Below, piece after piece: positions 57,780 through 64,000 of a stretch of DNA of 64,000 nucleotides (positions within the stretch are counted from its first letter, which is position 1; each line of letters begins with the position of its first letter). Source of the DNA: Qipengyuania pacifica (lineage in GTDB: Bacteria > Pseudomonadota > Alphaproteobacteria > Sphingomonadales > Sphingomonadaceae); the NCBI RefSeq assembly GCF_019857205.1, contig NZ_JAHWXO010000001.1, forward strand, positions 546,274-610,273, given 5' to 3'. The translations under genes were made by a program, and so were the position numbers. The notes beneath the pieces are model-generated. The model was not told where the DNA came from. It ran no database searches and was given only the letters and a program-made list of their open reading frames with translations.

Positions 57780-58603
57780 TGCGCGCCTTCCTTCCCTTCT
57801 GCGAGCGCCTCTACCGCATCGATCAGGAACCAGCCCCCGCATGAGGTCCAGGCCCCTTCCAGCGGCACGACTGGCAATTCGCGCAATTGTGCCCGCGCCA
57901 CCGGATGACGCGCCGCGCTCCAGTTATCGACGTGGTTGGTCTTGCTTTCGAAAAAGGCTGCCGCGATCACGTCGGGCCGGTCATAGGCGAGCCGTTCCAG
58001 TGGCAGTGGGTTCCAACCCGGTCGATTCTGAAAATTTCGCAGGCCCGCCGCGACAAACAGTTCATGCACCAGAGTGCCTTCGCCCGCGGTTACGCCTGCC
58101 GGGGTCATGTAAAGAACTTCGCGTTGAGGACCGGACCTCTCTGCAAGTGCCTTCAATCGCCGATCCATATCGGCAACGAGCTTTTCGGCCTCATCCGGTT
58201 TGCCAAGTTCGGTGCCCACCCGCAGCACCTCATCCCGCACTTCGGCAATCGATTGGGGGAAGCCGATCTGCACGACCGGGACTCCCGGCTCCTTCATGAA
58301 ATCGGCGATATCGTGCCCGCCACCGTAAGTTCGCACCACCAGATCGGGTTGCAGTGCCAGCACATCTGCCGTGCGCGGACGGACCGTGGGGATCCCTTCG
58401 GCCGCCGCCCGCATGTAGGAAAAGCGTTTTCCCGCATCGGGCGACAGCGCAAGGATATCCTCGCGGTCCGCGAACTTCAGGACATACTGGTCGGCGCAGT
58501 AGTCGAGGCTGACGATGCGTCGCGGCGCGTCCGCTCCCCGCTCCGCCACCTGCGCACAGGCCGAGAGGAGGCACGCCAGCGCCGCGAGGGTCGTCCGAAC
58601 CAT
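57776..58603 (-). CDS. btuF: Vitamin B12 ABC transporter substrate-binding lipoprotein
   Basis: Periplasmic binding protein of 275 residues of the helical-backbone (BtuF/FecB) class. Lipobox LLSAC puts the acylated Cys at 16. The fold is shown by RRIVSLDYCADQYVLKF, DVLALQPDLVVRTYGG and the last lobe with ERLAYDRPDVIAAAFFE. Two lone Cys may pair. It hands cobalamin or corrinoid from btuB to btuCD. Confidence 0.92.
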   Translation of the reverse strand: MVRTTLAALACLLSACAQVAERGADAPRRIVSLDYCADQYVLKFADREDILALSPDAGKRFSYMRAAAEGIPTVRPRTADVLALQPDLVVRTYGGGHDIADFMKEPGVPVVQIGFPQSIAEVRDEVLRVGTELGKPDEAEKLVADMDRRLKALAERSGPQREVLYMTPAGVTAGEGTLVHELFVAAGLRNFQNRPGWNPLPLERLAYDRPDVIAAAFFESKTNHVDNWSAARHPVARAQLRELPVVPLEGAWTSCGGWFLIDAVEALAEGKEGAQ

Positions 58604-58606
58604 CGA

Positions 58607-60535
58607 TTACATCCGGTAGCGCACGCCGCCGAACACCGCACGACCAGGTTGGCCGTAGCGGAAGATCGTTTCATACTGCTCGTCGAACAGGTTCTCGATC
58701 CGACCGAAAATTTCGATCTGCTCGGTAATGCCAAAGCTCGCCCGAATATCGGTCACCACATAGCCATCGAGGCGGGTGGTGTTGGTGGCATTGTCGAAGC
58801 TGTCGCCCGCCACGAACACGGTGGCACCGATGCCGATGCCGTTCTCCATGCGGTAGTCCGCGACCAGACTGATCGTATCCTCCGCACGTCGTGGCAGGCG
58901 ATTGCCGTTCACATCGTTTCGGGCGTCGATGGTGGTGTAGTTAAGCGCGACGTCGAAGCCATCGGTCGGACGCAGCGCCAGACCGAATTCCCAGCCATCG
59001 GCACTTGCGAGTGCGATATTGTCGTATGTGCCGAACGGGCGTGGATTGGCCGGATCCTGACACGCCGGGATCGGATTGCCGGTGCAGCCGACAAACGCGA
59101 TCAGATTAGTCGCGTCGCGTTCGAAATAAGTGACGCCTACCTCGGCCCGTCCACCGAGGAAATTGTGCGTTATACCGACGTCCCAGTTTTCCGATTCCTC
59201 GGGCTCGAGATCGGTATTTCCGAAGTCGCTGAACAATTGGAACAGCGCAGGCGCTTTGAAACCTTCGCCATAACTGCCGCGCAGCACGGTATCGCCGCCG
59301 TTGGGCGAATAGGCACCGCTGGCAGCGAAGGTTGTATTATCACCGTAGGTTTCGTGATCGTCGTAGCGAACGCCACCAGTCAGCGAGAGCCCGTCCAACG
59401 GCGTCAAATTGAGCTGGCCGTAGACCGAGTTGATCCACACATCATCGCCAATCGCGGGCGCACCGAAACTCGAGCTGAGATACTCCGATTCCTCGCGCTC
59501 TGCGCCGAAAACGAGCTCGGCTATGTCGGCTGCGTCGAATACGCCCTGATATTCGTAGCGAAGGTTCTCACCGAAAGCGTCGAAGGTTTCGGAGTTGGTA
59601 TCGAAGCTGAAATTCCGTCGGTCGATCCTGGTGTATGCAATCCCCAGCCGGTTGCGGAAACGTCCATCCAGGAAGTTGGCATTGATCCCACCATAGCCGA
59701 CCAAATCGTCGCGGTAGGAAACCTCGTTGGTATCGCCCAAGCCCGTCGCCGTGAAGCCATCGATTTCGGTCTCGCTGTCGGCATAGAAACCGCGCAGATC
59801 GATCGAGAAATTCTCGCCCAGCGCGATATCAAACTTGGCGTTTGCGCCAAGGCTTTCGAACCCGTCCGGCTCGGTTCCACCGCGCGCCTCGCTGAATGCG
59901 GAGATGCCATCAGTGCGATAGTAATTGCCGCCAACACTCACCCCGACAGGGCCGAACTTGCCAGAAACGTTGCCGACGAGTTCCGCAGTGTCGCGCTCAC
60001 CATATTCGGCACGCGCGAACACGCCGAGGTCCTCGGTCGGCTCGCGGGTAATCAGGTTCACCACTCCGCCGATCGCTTGGCTGCCGTAGAGCACGCTTTG
60101 CGACCCACGCACCACTTCGACCCGCGCGATGTTGCCGGTGAGGGCAGGGCCGAAGTTGAAGCCGCCACCGGTCGAGGACGGGTCGTTGAGCTTTACCCCG
60201 TCGATCAGGACGACGGTCTGGTCGCTTTCTGCGCCGCGGATTGAAACGCTCGTGCTGGTGCCGATCCCGCCATTGCGGTTGAATGTAACGCCGGGAACCG
60301 TGCGCAGAATATCGAGAACCTCGCTCGGCTGACGGTTCACGATCTCCTCTTCCTCGATCACGGTGACCGATTCACCGACCTGGCTGATCGCACGTTCGGT
60401 GCGGTTGGCAGTGACAACGATCGTTTGGGAGTTCACTTCCTCGTCTTCGGGAAGATCGACCGACTGAGCGAACGCGCCGGTCGAACACAGAGCCACGGCC
60501 GATGCCGCGACGGACACATAGAATGCGGTTTTCAT
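58607..60535 (-). CDS. btuB: TonB-dependent cobalamin receptor (BtuB-like)
   Basis: Outer-membrane receptor of 642 residues. The signal peptide is MKTAFYVSVAASAVALCSTGAFAQ, the TonB box region SQTIVVTANR at about 37-46, the plug domain has PGVTFNRNGGIGTSTSVSIRG and VVLIDGVKLNDPS, and a 22-strand barrel follows, ending GGVRYRM. The terminal residue is Met rather than the usual Phe, though Tyr lies two back. A cobalamin riboswitch precedes it. The ATG at 60535 has a weak ribosome binding site, which fits translational control by the switch. Confidence 0.93.
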   Translation of the reverse strand: MKTAFYVSVAASAVALCSTGAFAQSVDLPEDEEVNSQTIVVTANRTERAISQVGESVTVIEEEEIVNRQPSEVLDILRTVPGVTFNRNGGIGTSTSVSIRGAESDQTVVLIDGVKLNDPSSTGGGFNFGPALTGNIARVEVVRGSQSVLYGSQAIGGVVNLITREPTEDLGVFARAEYGERDTAELVGNVSGKFGPVGVSVGGNYYRTDGISAFSEARGGTEPDGFESLGANAKFDIALGENFSIDLRGFYADSETEIDGFTATGLGDTNEVSYRDDLVGYGGINANFLDGRFRNRLGIAYTRIDRRNFSFDTNSETFDAFGENLRYEYQGVFDAADIAELVFGAEREESEYLSSSFGAPAIGDDVWINSVYGQLNLTPLDGLSLTGGVRYDDHETYGDNTTFAASGAYSPNGGDTVLRGSYGEGFKAPALFQLFSDFGNTDLEPEESENWDVGITHNFLGGRAEVGVTYFERDATNLIAFVGCTGNPIPACQDPANPRPFGTYDNIALASADGWEFGLALRPTDGFDVALNYTTIDARNDVNGNRLPRRAEDTISLVADYRMENGIGIGATVFVAGDSFDNATNTTRLDGYVVTDIRASFGITEQIEIFGRIENLFDEQYETIFRYGQPGRAVFGGVRYRM

Positions 60536-60939
60536 TGAAATATCCAAAGCCAGCCCACGCGGAGGCTCCGGTGCCCGCATGGTAAACTCGACAGATGGCC
60601 CGCCGCCGCTCGAAATGAGCCGCGACACCGGAAACCGGCCTGGCTGTCGTTACTTCGGAAAAAGAATTTTCCTGTCCCACTGGGCTGGACCCGGCCCCGG
60701 ACGAACGACGCGACGGCAGGTCTCCTGGCTTGCCGATCAACGTCTTCGAACCGTCTTCCCGGCGCCACCCACTGCAGGGCTTAGCCAGTGACATGCTGGT
60801 TCGGGACTCCTGGCTCACAGTTGCGGGCACAGCGCCGGTATCTCACCGGCTTCCCTCTTAGCTCCAGGCGATTTATCACCTGCAGCACCGTCTGATCGCG
60901 CCAATGCGCGGCATAAACGCCGCTGTCAATCCTTGCAGA
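60536..60939. other. Gap between btuB and cobO (cobalamin leader)
   Basis: 404 bp without a gene. The right part is the cobalamin riboswitch (about 60713-60890). The left part, 60536-60712, is the leader after the B12 box; on the minus strand it has a GTCC/GGAC pairing near 60680-60700 followed by a TTCTTTTTCC stretch that could be a terminator in the switch's expression platform. Confidence 0.6.
60713..60890 (-). promoter_or_regulatory. Cobalamin riboswitch
   Basis: On the minus strand the conserved elements occur in order: GGTGCTGC (60889-60882), GAGGGAAGCCGGTGAGATAC-type core, TGTGCCCGCAACTGTGAG-like segment, and the B12 box AGCCAGGAGACCTGCC at 60730-60715. This is the full RFAM-type cobalamin leader. 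It should switch off btuB and the operon behind it when adenosylcobalamin is plentiful. Confidence 0.97.
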
Positions 60940-61545
60940 CTAGAAGTCGATCCCCTGCTGGGCACGAATGCCAGCGCGATAGGCATGCTTGGTCTCGGTC
61001 ATCTCGGTGACGGTGTCGGCATAGTCGATCAATTCGGGCTTCGCATCGCGCCCGGTCAATATCACTCGCGTATCGCCCCGGCGTTCAAGGGCATCGATGA
61101 CGGCTTGGGGCGTGAGGTAGTCGTAGCGCAGCGCAATAATGATCTCGTCGAGCACAACCAGCGCGTAGTCACCATTCGCAATCAGTTCGCCCGCCTTTGC
61201 GAGCGCCTTCTCGGCAGCCTCGATATCGCGATCCTTGTCCTGTGTATCCCAAGTGAAACCATCGCCCATAACGTGCCAGTCAACCAAATCCGGGAAGCGC
61301 GCGAAAAACTGCTTTTCGCCCGTCTTCCATTTCCCTTTGATGAACTGCACTACGGCGACCTTCTGGCCCCACCCAAGCGCACGAGCGATGACGCCGAAGG
61401 CAGAGCTCGACTTGCCCTTGCCGTCGCCGGTGTGGACCAGCACCAGGCCGCGCTCCGGATCTTTTAGCTCGCGCCGCCGCTTGGACTGGGCAACCTGCAG
61501 TTCCTTCATCCTCGCTGCATGCGTTTCTCTGTCGGTATCGCTCAT
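60940..61545 (-). CDS. cobO: Cob(I)yrinic acid a,c-diamide adenosyltransferase
   Basis: BtuR/CobO/CobP-family ATP:corrinoid adenosyltransferase of 201 residues. P-loop motif VHTGDGKGKSSSAFG, substrate segment WGQKVAVVQFIKGKWKTGE, VVLDEIIIALRYDYL and ILTGRDAKPELIDYADTVTE complete the family. The ATG at 61545 overlaps the phosphatase stop (ATGA). It ends the cobT-cobS-phosphatase-cobO operon. Confidence 0.95.
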   Translation of the reverse strand: MSDTDRETHAARMKELQVAQSKRRRELKDPERGLVLVHTGDGKGKSSSAFGVIARALGWGQKVAVVQFIKGKWKTGEKQFFARFPDLVDWHVMGDGFTWDTQDKDRDIEAAEKALAKAGELIANGDYALVVLDEIIIALRYDYLTPQAVIDALERRGDTRVILTGRDAKPELIDYADTVTEMTETKHAYRAGIRAQQGIDF

Positions 61546-62075
61546 AGTGCCTCTTTCGGTTCGACGGTCAGGAACTGGCCGAAGCCAAGTTGGATTTCAA
61601 ACGGGTTTGCACGGCCCAGAACAGCGCTGGCACATCGAACGACGCCGAGATGCGTGACGGCGAGGATATCGGCATCGCAACTCGCCGCATCGCGTAGATA
61701 GGCCCGCACCCGCTCGGTCATCTGCGCCACATTCTCACCGCCATGTGGTCGCGCCCCTTCGACATCTTCTGCCCACGCATCGATTTCACCACGCGGAATG
61801 GCGTCCCAAGCCTGCATTTCCCAGTTCCCGAAATCGATCTCCATCAGTCTCGGGTCGGCGTGGATGGGAAGGTCGAAATGCGCGGACAGCTGCTCAGCCA
61901 GCGCATTGCATCGGGTCAGCGGACTGCTGTCGATCCGTGCGAAGCGGTCGGGCAATGCGGTCACGAGTGAGCGGAGGCTTCCCTCGCCAAGGGCTCGAGC
62001 GGGAACATCCGACCGGCCGTAGCATATTCCCGCAGCGATCTCGGGCTGGCCGTGGCGCAGCAGGATCAGAGCCAT
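61542..62075 (-). CDS. Histidine phosphatase, probable alpha-ribazole phosphatase
   Basis: Branch-1 histidine phosphatase of 177 residues. The phosphorylated His is in LILLRHGQPE, the second Arg/His set in SSPLTRCNALAEQL and AVTHLGVVRC, and the acid in DPRLMEIDFGNWEMQAW. Position between cobS and cobO points to the alpha-ribazole-5-phosphate phosphatase step (CobC in Salmonella). Generic phosphatase activity cannot be excluded. It overlaps cobS by 10 nt. Confidence 0.88.
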   Translation of the reverse strand: MALILLRHGQPEIAAGICYGRSDVPARALGEGSLRSLVTALPDRFARIDSSPLTRCNALAEQLSAHFDLPIHADPRLMEIDFGNWEMQAWDAIPRGEIDAWAEDVEGARPHGGENVAQMTERVRAYLRDAASCDADILAVTHLGVVRCASAVLGRANPFEIQLGFGQFLTVEPKEAL

Positions 62076-62818
62076 GCGATCAAGCCTAGGTAGAAGCCGA
62101 CTTCGCTGATCTGCTGCACAGCGCCAAGGCAATCGCCCGTATAGCCACCCAGCTTGCGCTCGAAGACCAGCCGCGTCAAACCATGGCCGACACACAGACT
62201 AACCAGGCCGCACAGCACGGCGCTGGGCCCAAGAACGGTCGCGCCGATTGCGACCGCGGCAATCCCGGTGAGTGTCGCCAGCACCAGCGGAGCTGCTCCG
62301 ATCCCCTTGGCAACCGGTTTCGCGATCCCGTCGGCGCGTGCATAGCGACTGGTCGCAATCACGATCACTGCCGACAGGCGCGAGGCTCCGTGCGCCACGG
62401 GCAGAGCGGCAAGGGCGAGCATGAAGGGCAATTGGGATAGCGCAGCGATTTTGAGCAGCAGGATGAGGAACAGCGCCGCCGCTCCGAACGTTCCGAGCCG
62501 GCTGTCGCGCATGATCTCCATCATCCGCTCGGCTGTCGGCGCGCCAAGCCCATCGAACAGGTCGGCCAGCCCATCTTCATGGAAGGCTCCTGTCGCCAGC
62601 AGCGTGGCTGCGGTCCCGAAGATTGCAGCGACGAAAGCGCCGCCGATTGTCCAGCCAAGTGCGAAGCCAGCCGCTCCGATGGCGCCGATTGCAAGTCCGA
62701 CAAGCGGATAAAAGCCGGGTGCGGCCTCGAAATCGCGCTCGTCCAGCTTGGCTGTGGGCAATGGAATCCGCGTGAGAAACACCCACGCGGCAAGCAATGC
62801 GAAGAAGGGGCGTTTCAT
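62066..62818 (-). CDS. cobS: Adenosylcobinamide-GDP ribazoletransferase (cobalamin synthase)
   Basis: Integral membrane enzyme of 250 residues that joins adenosylcobinamide-GDP with alpha-ribazole (phosphate). The start MKRPFFALLAAWVFLTRIPLP and the metal-binding GAFHEDGLADLFDGLG are diagnostic, and RDSRLGTFGAAAL follows. Several transmembrane helices continue to the end (EVGFYLGLIAWL). The ATG at 62818 overlaps the cobT stop. Also called CobV. Confidence 0.94.
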   Translation of the reverse strand: MKRPFFALLAAWVFLTRIPLPTAKLDERDFEAAPGFYPLVGLAIGAIGAAGFALGWTIGGAFVAAIFGTAATLLATGAFHEDGLADLFDGLGAPTAERMMEIMRDSRLGTFGAAALFLILLLKIAALSQLPFMLALAALPVAHGASRLSAVIVIATSRYARADGIAKPVAKGIGAAPLVLATLTGIAAVAIGATVLGPSAVLCGLVSLCVGHGLTRLVFERKLGGYTGDCLGAVQQISEVGFYLGLIAWL

Positions 62819-63867
62819 GAAGCCGGAGTAGCGCCGGAAACCCCGGCTTGCGAAAAACTCGCCATTCCGAACAGCGATAGCGCAGCGCGGATCATCGGCA
62901 CGGCAAGCAATGCACCGGTGCCCTCGCCCAATCGCATGTCCAGATCGAACAAGGGCTCGGCTTCCAACCAATCGAGCAACGCCCGATGTCCGTGCTCGGC
63001 CGAGCGATGCGCGTAGACGAAAGCCTTTTCGCAGTCCGGCTCGATCGCCCTTGCAAGCGCGGCGGCAGCGGTGGCGATAAACCCGTCGACGACCACCAGC
63101 TTGTCCGATGTCCCGGCACCGATCATCGCGCCCGCCATGGTGCCGATCTCGAAACCGCCGACCTCGGCGAGCGCCTCGATTGGCGCGAGCTCTCCGGTGC
63201 GCGCCGCCGCGCGTTCGAGTATCTCTCTCTTATTGGAGAGACCGGTATCGTCGAGACCCGTGCCGCGTCCGACCAACTCGGCGACCGAAATGAAACTCAG
63301 CTTGTGCGCCAGCAGGGCCGCTGCGGAAGTGTTGGCAATACCCATCTCGCCAAAACAAACTATCTTGCTCCCGATGCCGCTCGCAAAATGTCGTCCTTGC
63401 GTGATTGCCTTGCTCGCCACCTCTGGACTCATCGCAGGCCCCGTAGAGCTGTCGGACGTGCTTCGTCCGAGTGCCATGTCGATCAGTCCATCACGTTGCG
63501 CTGGCAAATGCATGATCCCACAATCGACGACAGTGACCGGTATGCCGAACTGCGCTGCGATGGCATTCGCCGCAGCCCCGCCTGCAAGAAAGTTGGCAAC
63601 CATTTGGCCTGTAACTTCCTGCGGGAATGCCGAAACACCCTGTGCCGCGATGCCATGATCGGCAGCAAAGATGGTCAGCGATGCCGAGGCATTCTCGGGA
63701 TTAATGTCGCCTATGATCGCCGCAGACTGAACGGCGAGGCTTTCAAGCCGCCCCATTGATCCGGTTGGCTTAGTCTTATCGTCAATCAGACGCTGAAGGT
63801 CGGCTCGGGTCATATTCTGCGCGTCTAGCGAATGCAGAATGACTTTGGAACGGCGTGAACTGGGCAT
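62815..63867 (-). CDS. cobT: Nicotinate-nucleotide-dimethylbenzimidazole phosphoribosyltransferase
   Basis: Makes alpha-ribazole phosphate from dimethylbenzimidazole (or another base) and nicotinate mononucleotide; 350 residues from the ATG at 63867. Motifs are DDKTKPTGSMGRLESLAVQ, FAADHGIAAQGVSAFPQEVT, FGEMGIANTSAAALL and, near the end, AEHGHRALLDWLEAEPLFDLDMRLGEGTGA (family signature with the catalytic Glu). ATGs at 63891 and 63813 are alternative starts; none has a strong ribosome binding site. It heads the visible part of the operon. Confidence 0.93.
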   Translation of the reverse strand: MPSSRRSKVILHSLDAQNMTRADLQRLIDDKTKPTGSMGRLESLAVQSAAIIGDINPENASASLTIFAADHGIAAQGVSAFPQEVTGQMVANFLAGGAAANAIAAQFGIPVTVVDCGIMHLPAQRDGLIDMALGRSTSDSSTGPAMSPEVASKAITQGRHFASGIGSKIVCFGEMGIANTSAAALLAHKLSFISVAELVGRGTGLDDTGLSNKREILERAAARTGELAPIEALAEVGGFEIGTMAGAMIGAGTSDKLVVVDGFIATAAAALARAIEPDCEKAFVYAHRSAEHGHRALLDWLEAEPLFDLDMRLGEGTGALLAVPMIRAALSLFGMASFSQAGVSGATPAS

Positions 63868-64000
63868 ACGCACCGAGCGCTTAACGATCATCCAATGGCG
63901 GGGGCAGGGCCATCCTACGAGCGCCAAGCTTCTCGCCATTGTGACGTGCCGAGCGAACCGCAGCTTTCAAGTCGAGACGCCTACGATGTGAATGACTGAA

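Overview
The window is a high-GC alphaproteobacterial chromosome segment. The gene content points to Sphingomonadales, most likely an Erythrobacteraceae-type bacterium (Erythrobacter, Altererythrobacter or Qipengyuania): large TonB-dependent receptors, tryptophan-halogenase-like proteins next to a receptor, B12 salvage, a Ku/LigD pair, DUF1289, DUF2171 and YggT. This is inference from protein families; no 16S rRNA gene is present.

1-14,226 is a maltodextrin/starch utilisation locus. A leftward MFS sugar transporter (cut by the window edge) and a LacI-type repressor face a rightward receptor-enzyme series: TonB-dependent receptor, flavin-dependent halogenase-like protein, secreted GH13 amylase, GH13 alpha-glucosidase, GH97 alpha-glucosidase and a second halogenase-like protein. 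Every junction after the first halogenase is a 4-nt stop/start overlap. The implied route is outer-membrane uptake, periplasmic cleavage, inner-membrane import and cytoplasmic hydrolysis, under the LacI protein.

14,487-30,563 is mostly housekeeping: gyrB, L-serine dehydratase, a ZIP-like protein, an acyl-CoA synthetase, guaA, an endonuclease III relative, an Nramp-like transporter, tldD, an NDUFS6-type zinc-finger protein, an ABC ATPase, a small Cys-rich protein, nadB and a PilZ protein.

30,792-43,000 holds an alpha/beta hydrolase and the class I ribonucleotide reductase genes. nrdA and nrdB are about 6 kb apart, with the two-gene end-joining system (ku, ligD), a membrane diguanylate cyclase, a DUF2171 protein and an NTF2-like protein between them. 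A conspicuously AT-richer membrane-protein gene sits 5 nt behind nrdB, followed by a scar in which a DUF465 gene and a DUF559 gene have both lost their 3' ends.

43,000-50,990 contains an SNase-like nuclease, small proteins, lipoproteins, a Thr/Asp-repeat secreted protein, a tight argB / yggT / folD / lipoprotein / marC series, a Lon-N-domain protein with a thioredoxin-TPR protein, and tRNA-Gly(GCC).

51,000-64,000 begins with a poorly conserved, AT-richer patch beside the tRNA, then a cobalamin region. A cobalamin riboswitch precedes a leftward operon btuB-btuF-btuC-btuD-cobQ-cbiB-cobC. A second leftward operon, cobT-cobS-phosphatase-cobO, lies on the other side of the riboswitch, and DUF1289-cobU converges from the left. 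No corrin-ring synthesis genes are visible, so this looks like uptake plus late assembly or salvage. Together the genes cover outer-membrane transport, adenosylation, amidation, aminopropanol attachment, nucleotide-loop assembly and final dephosphorylation.
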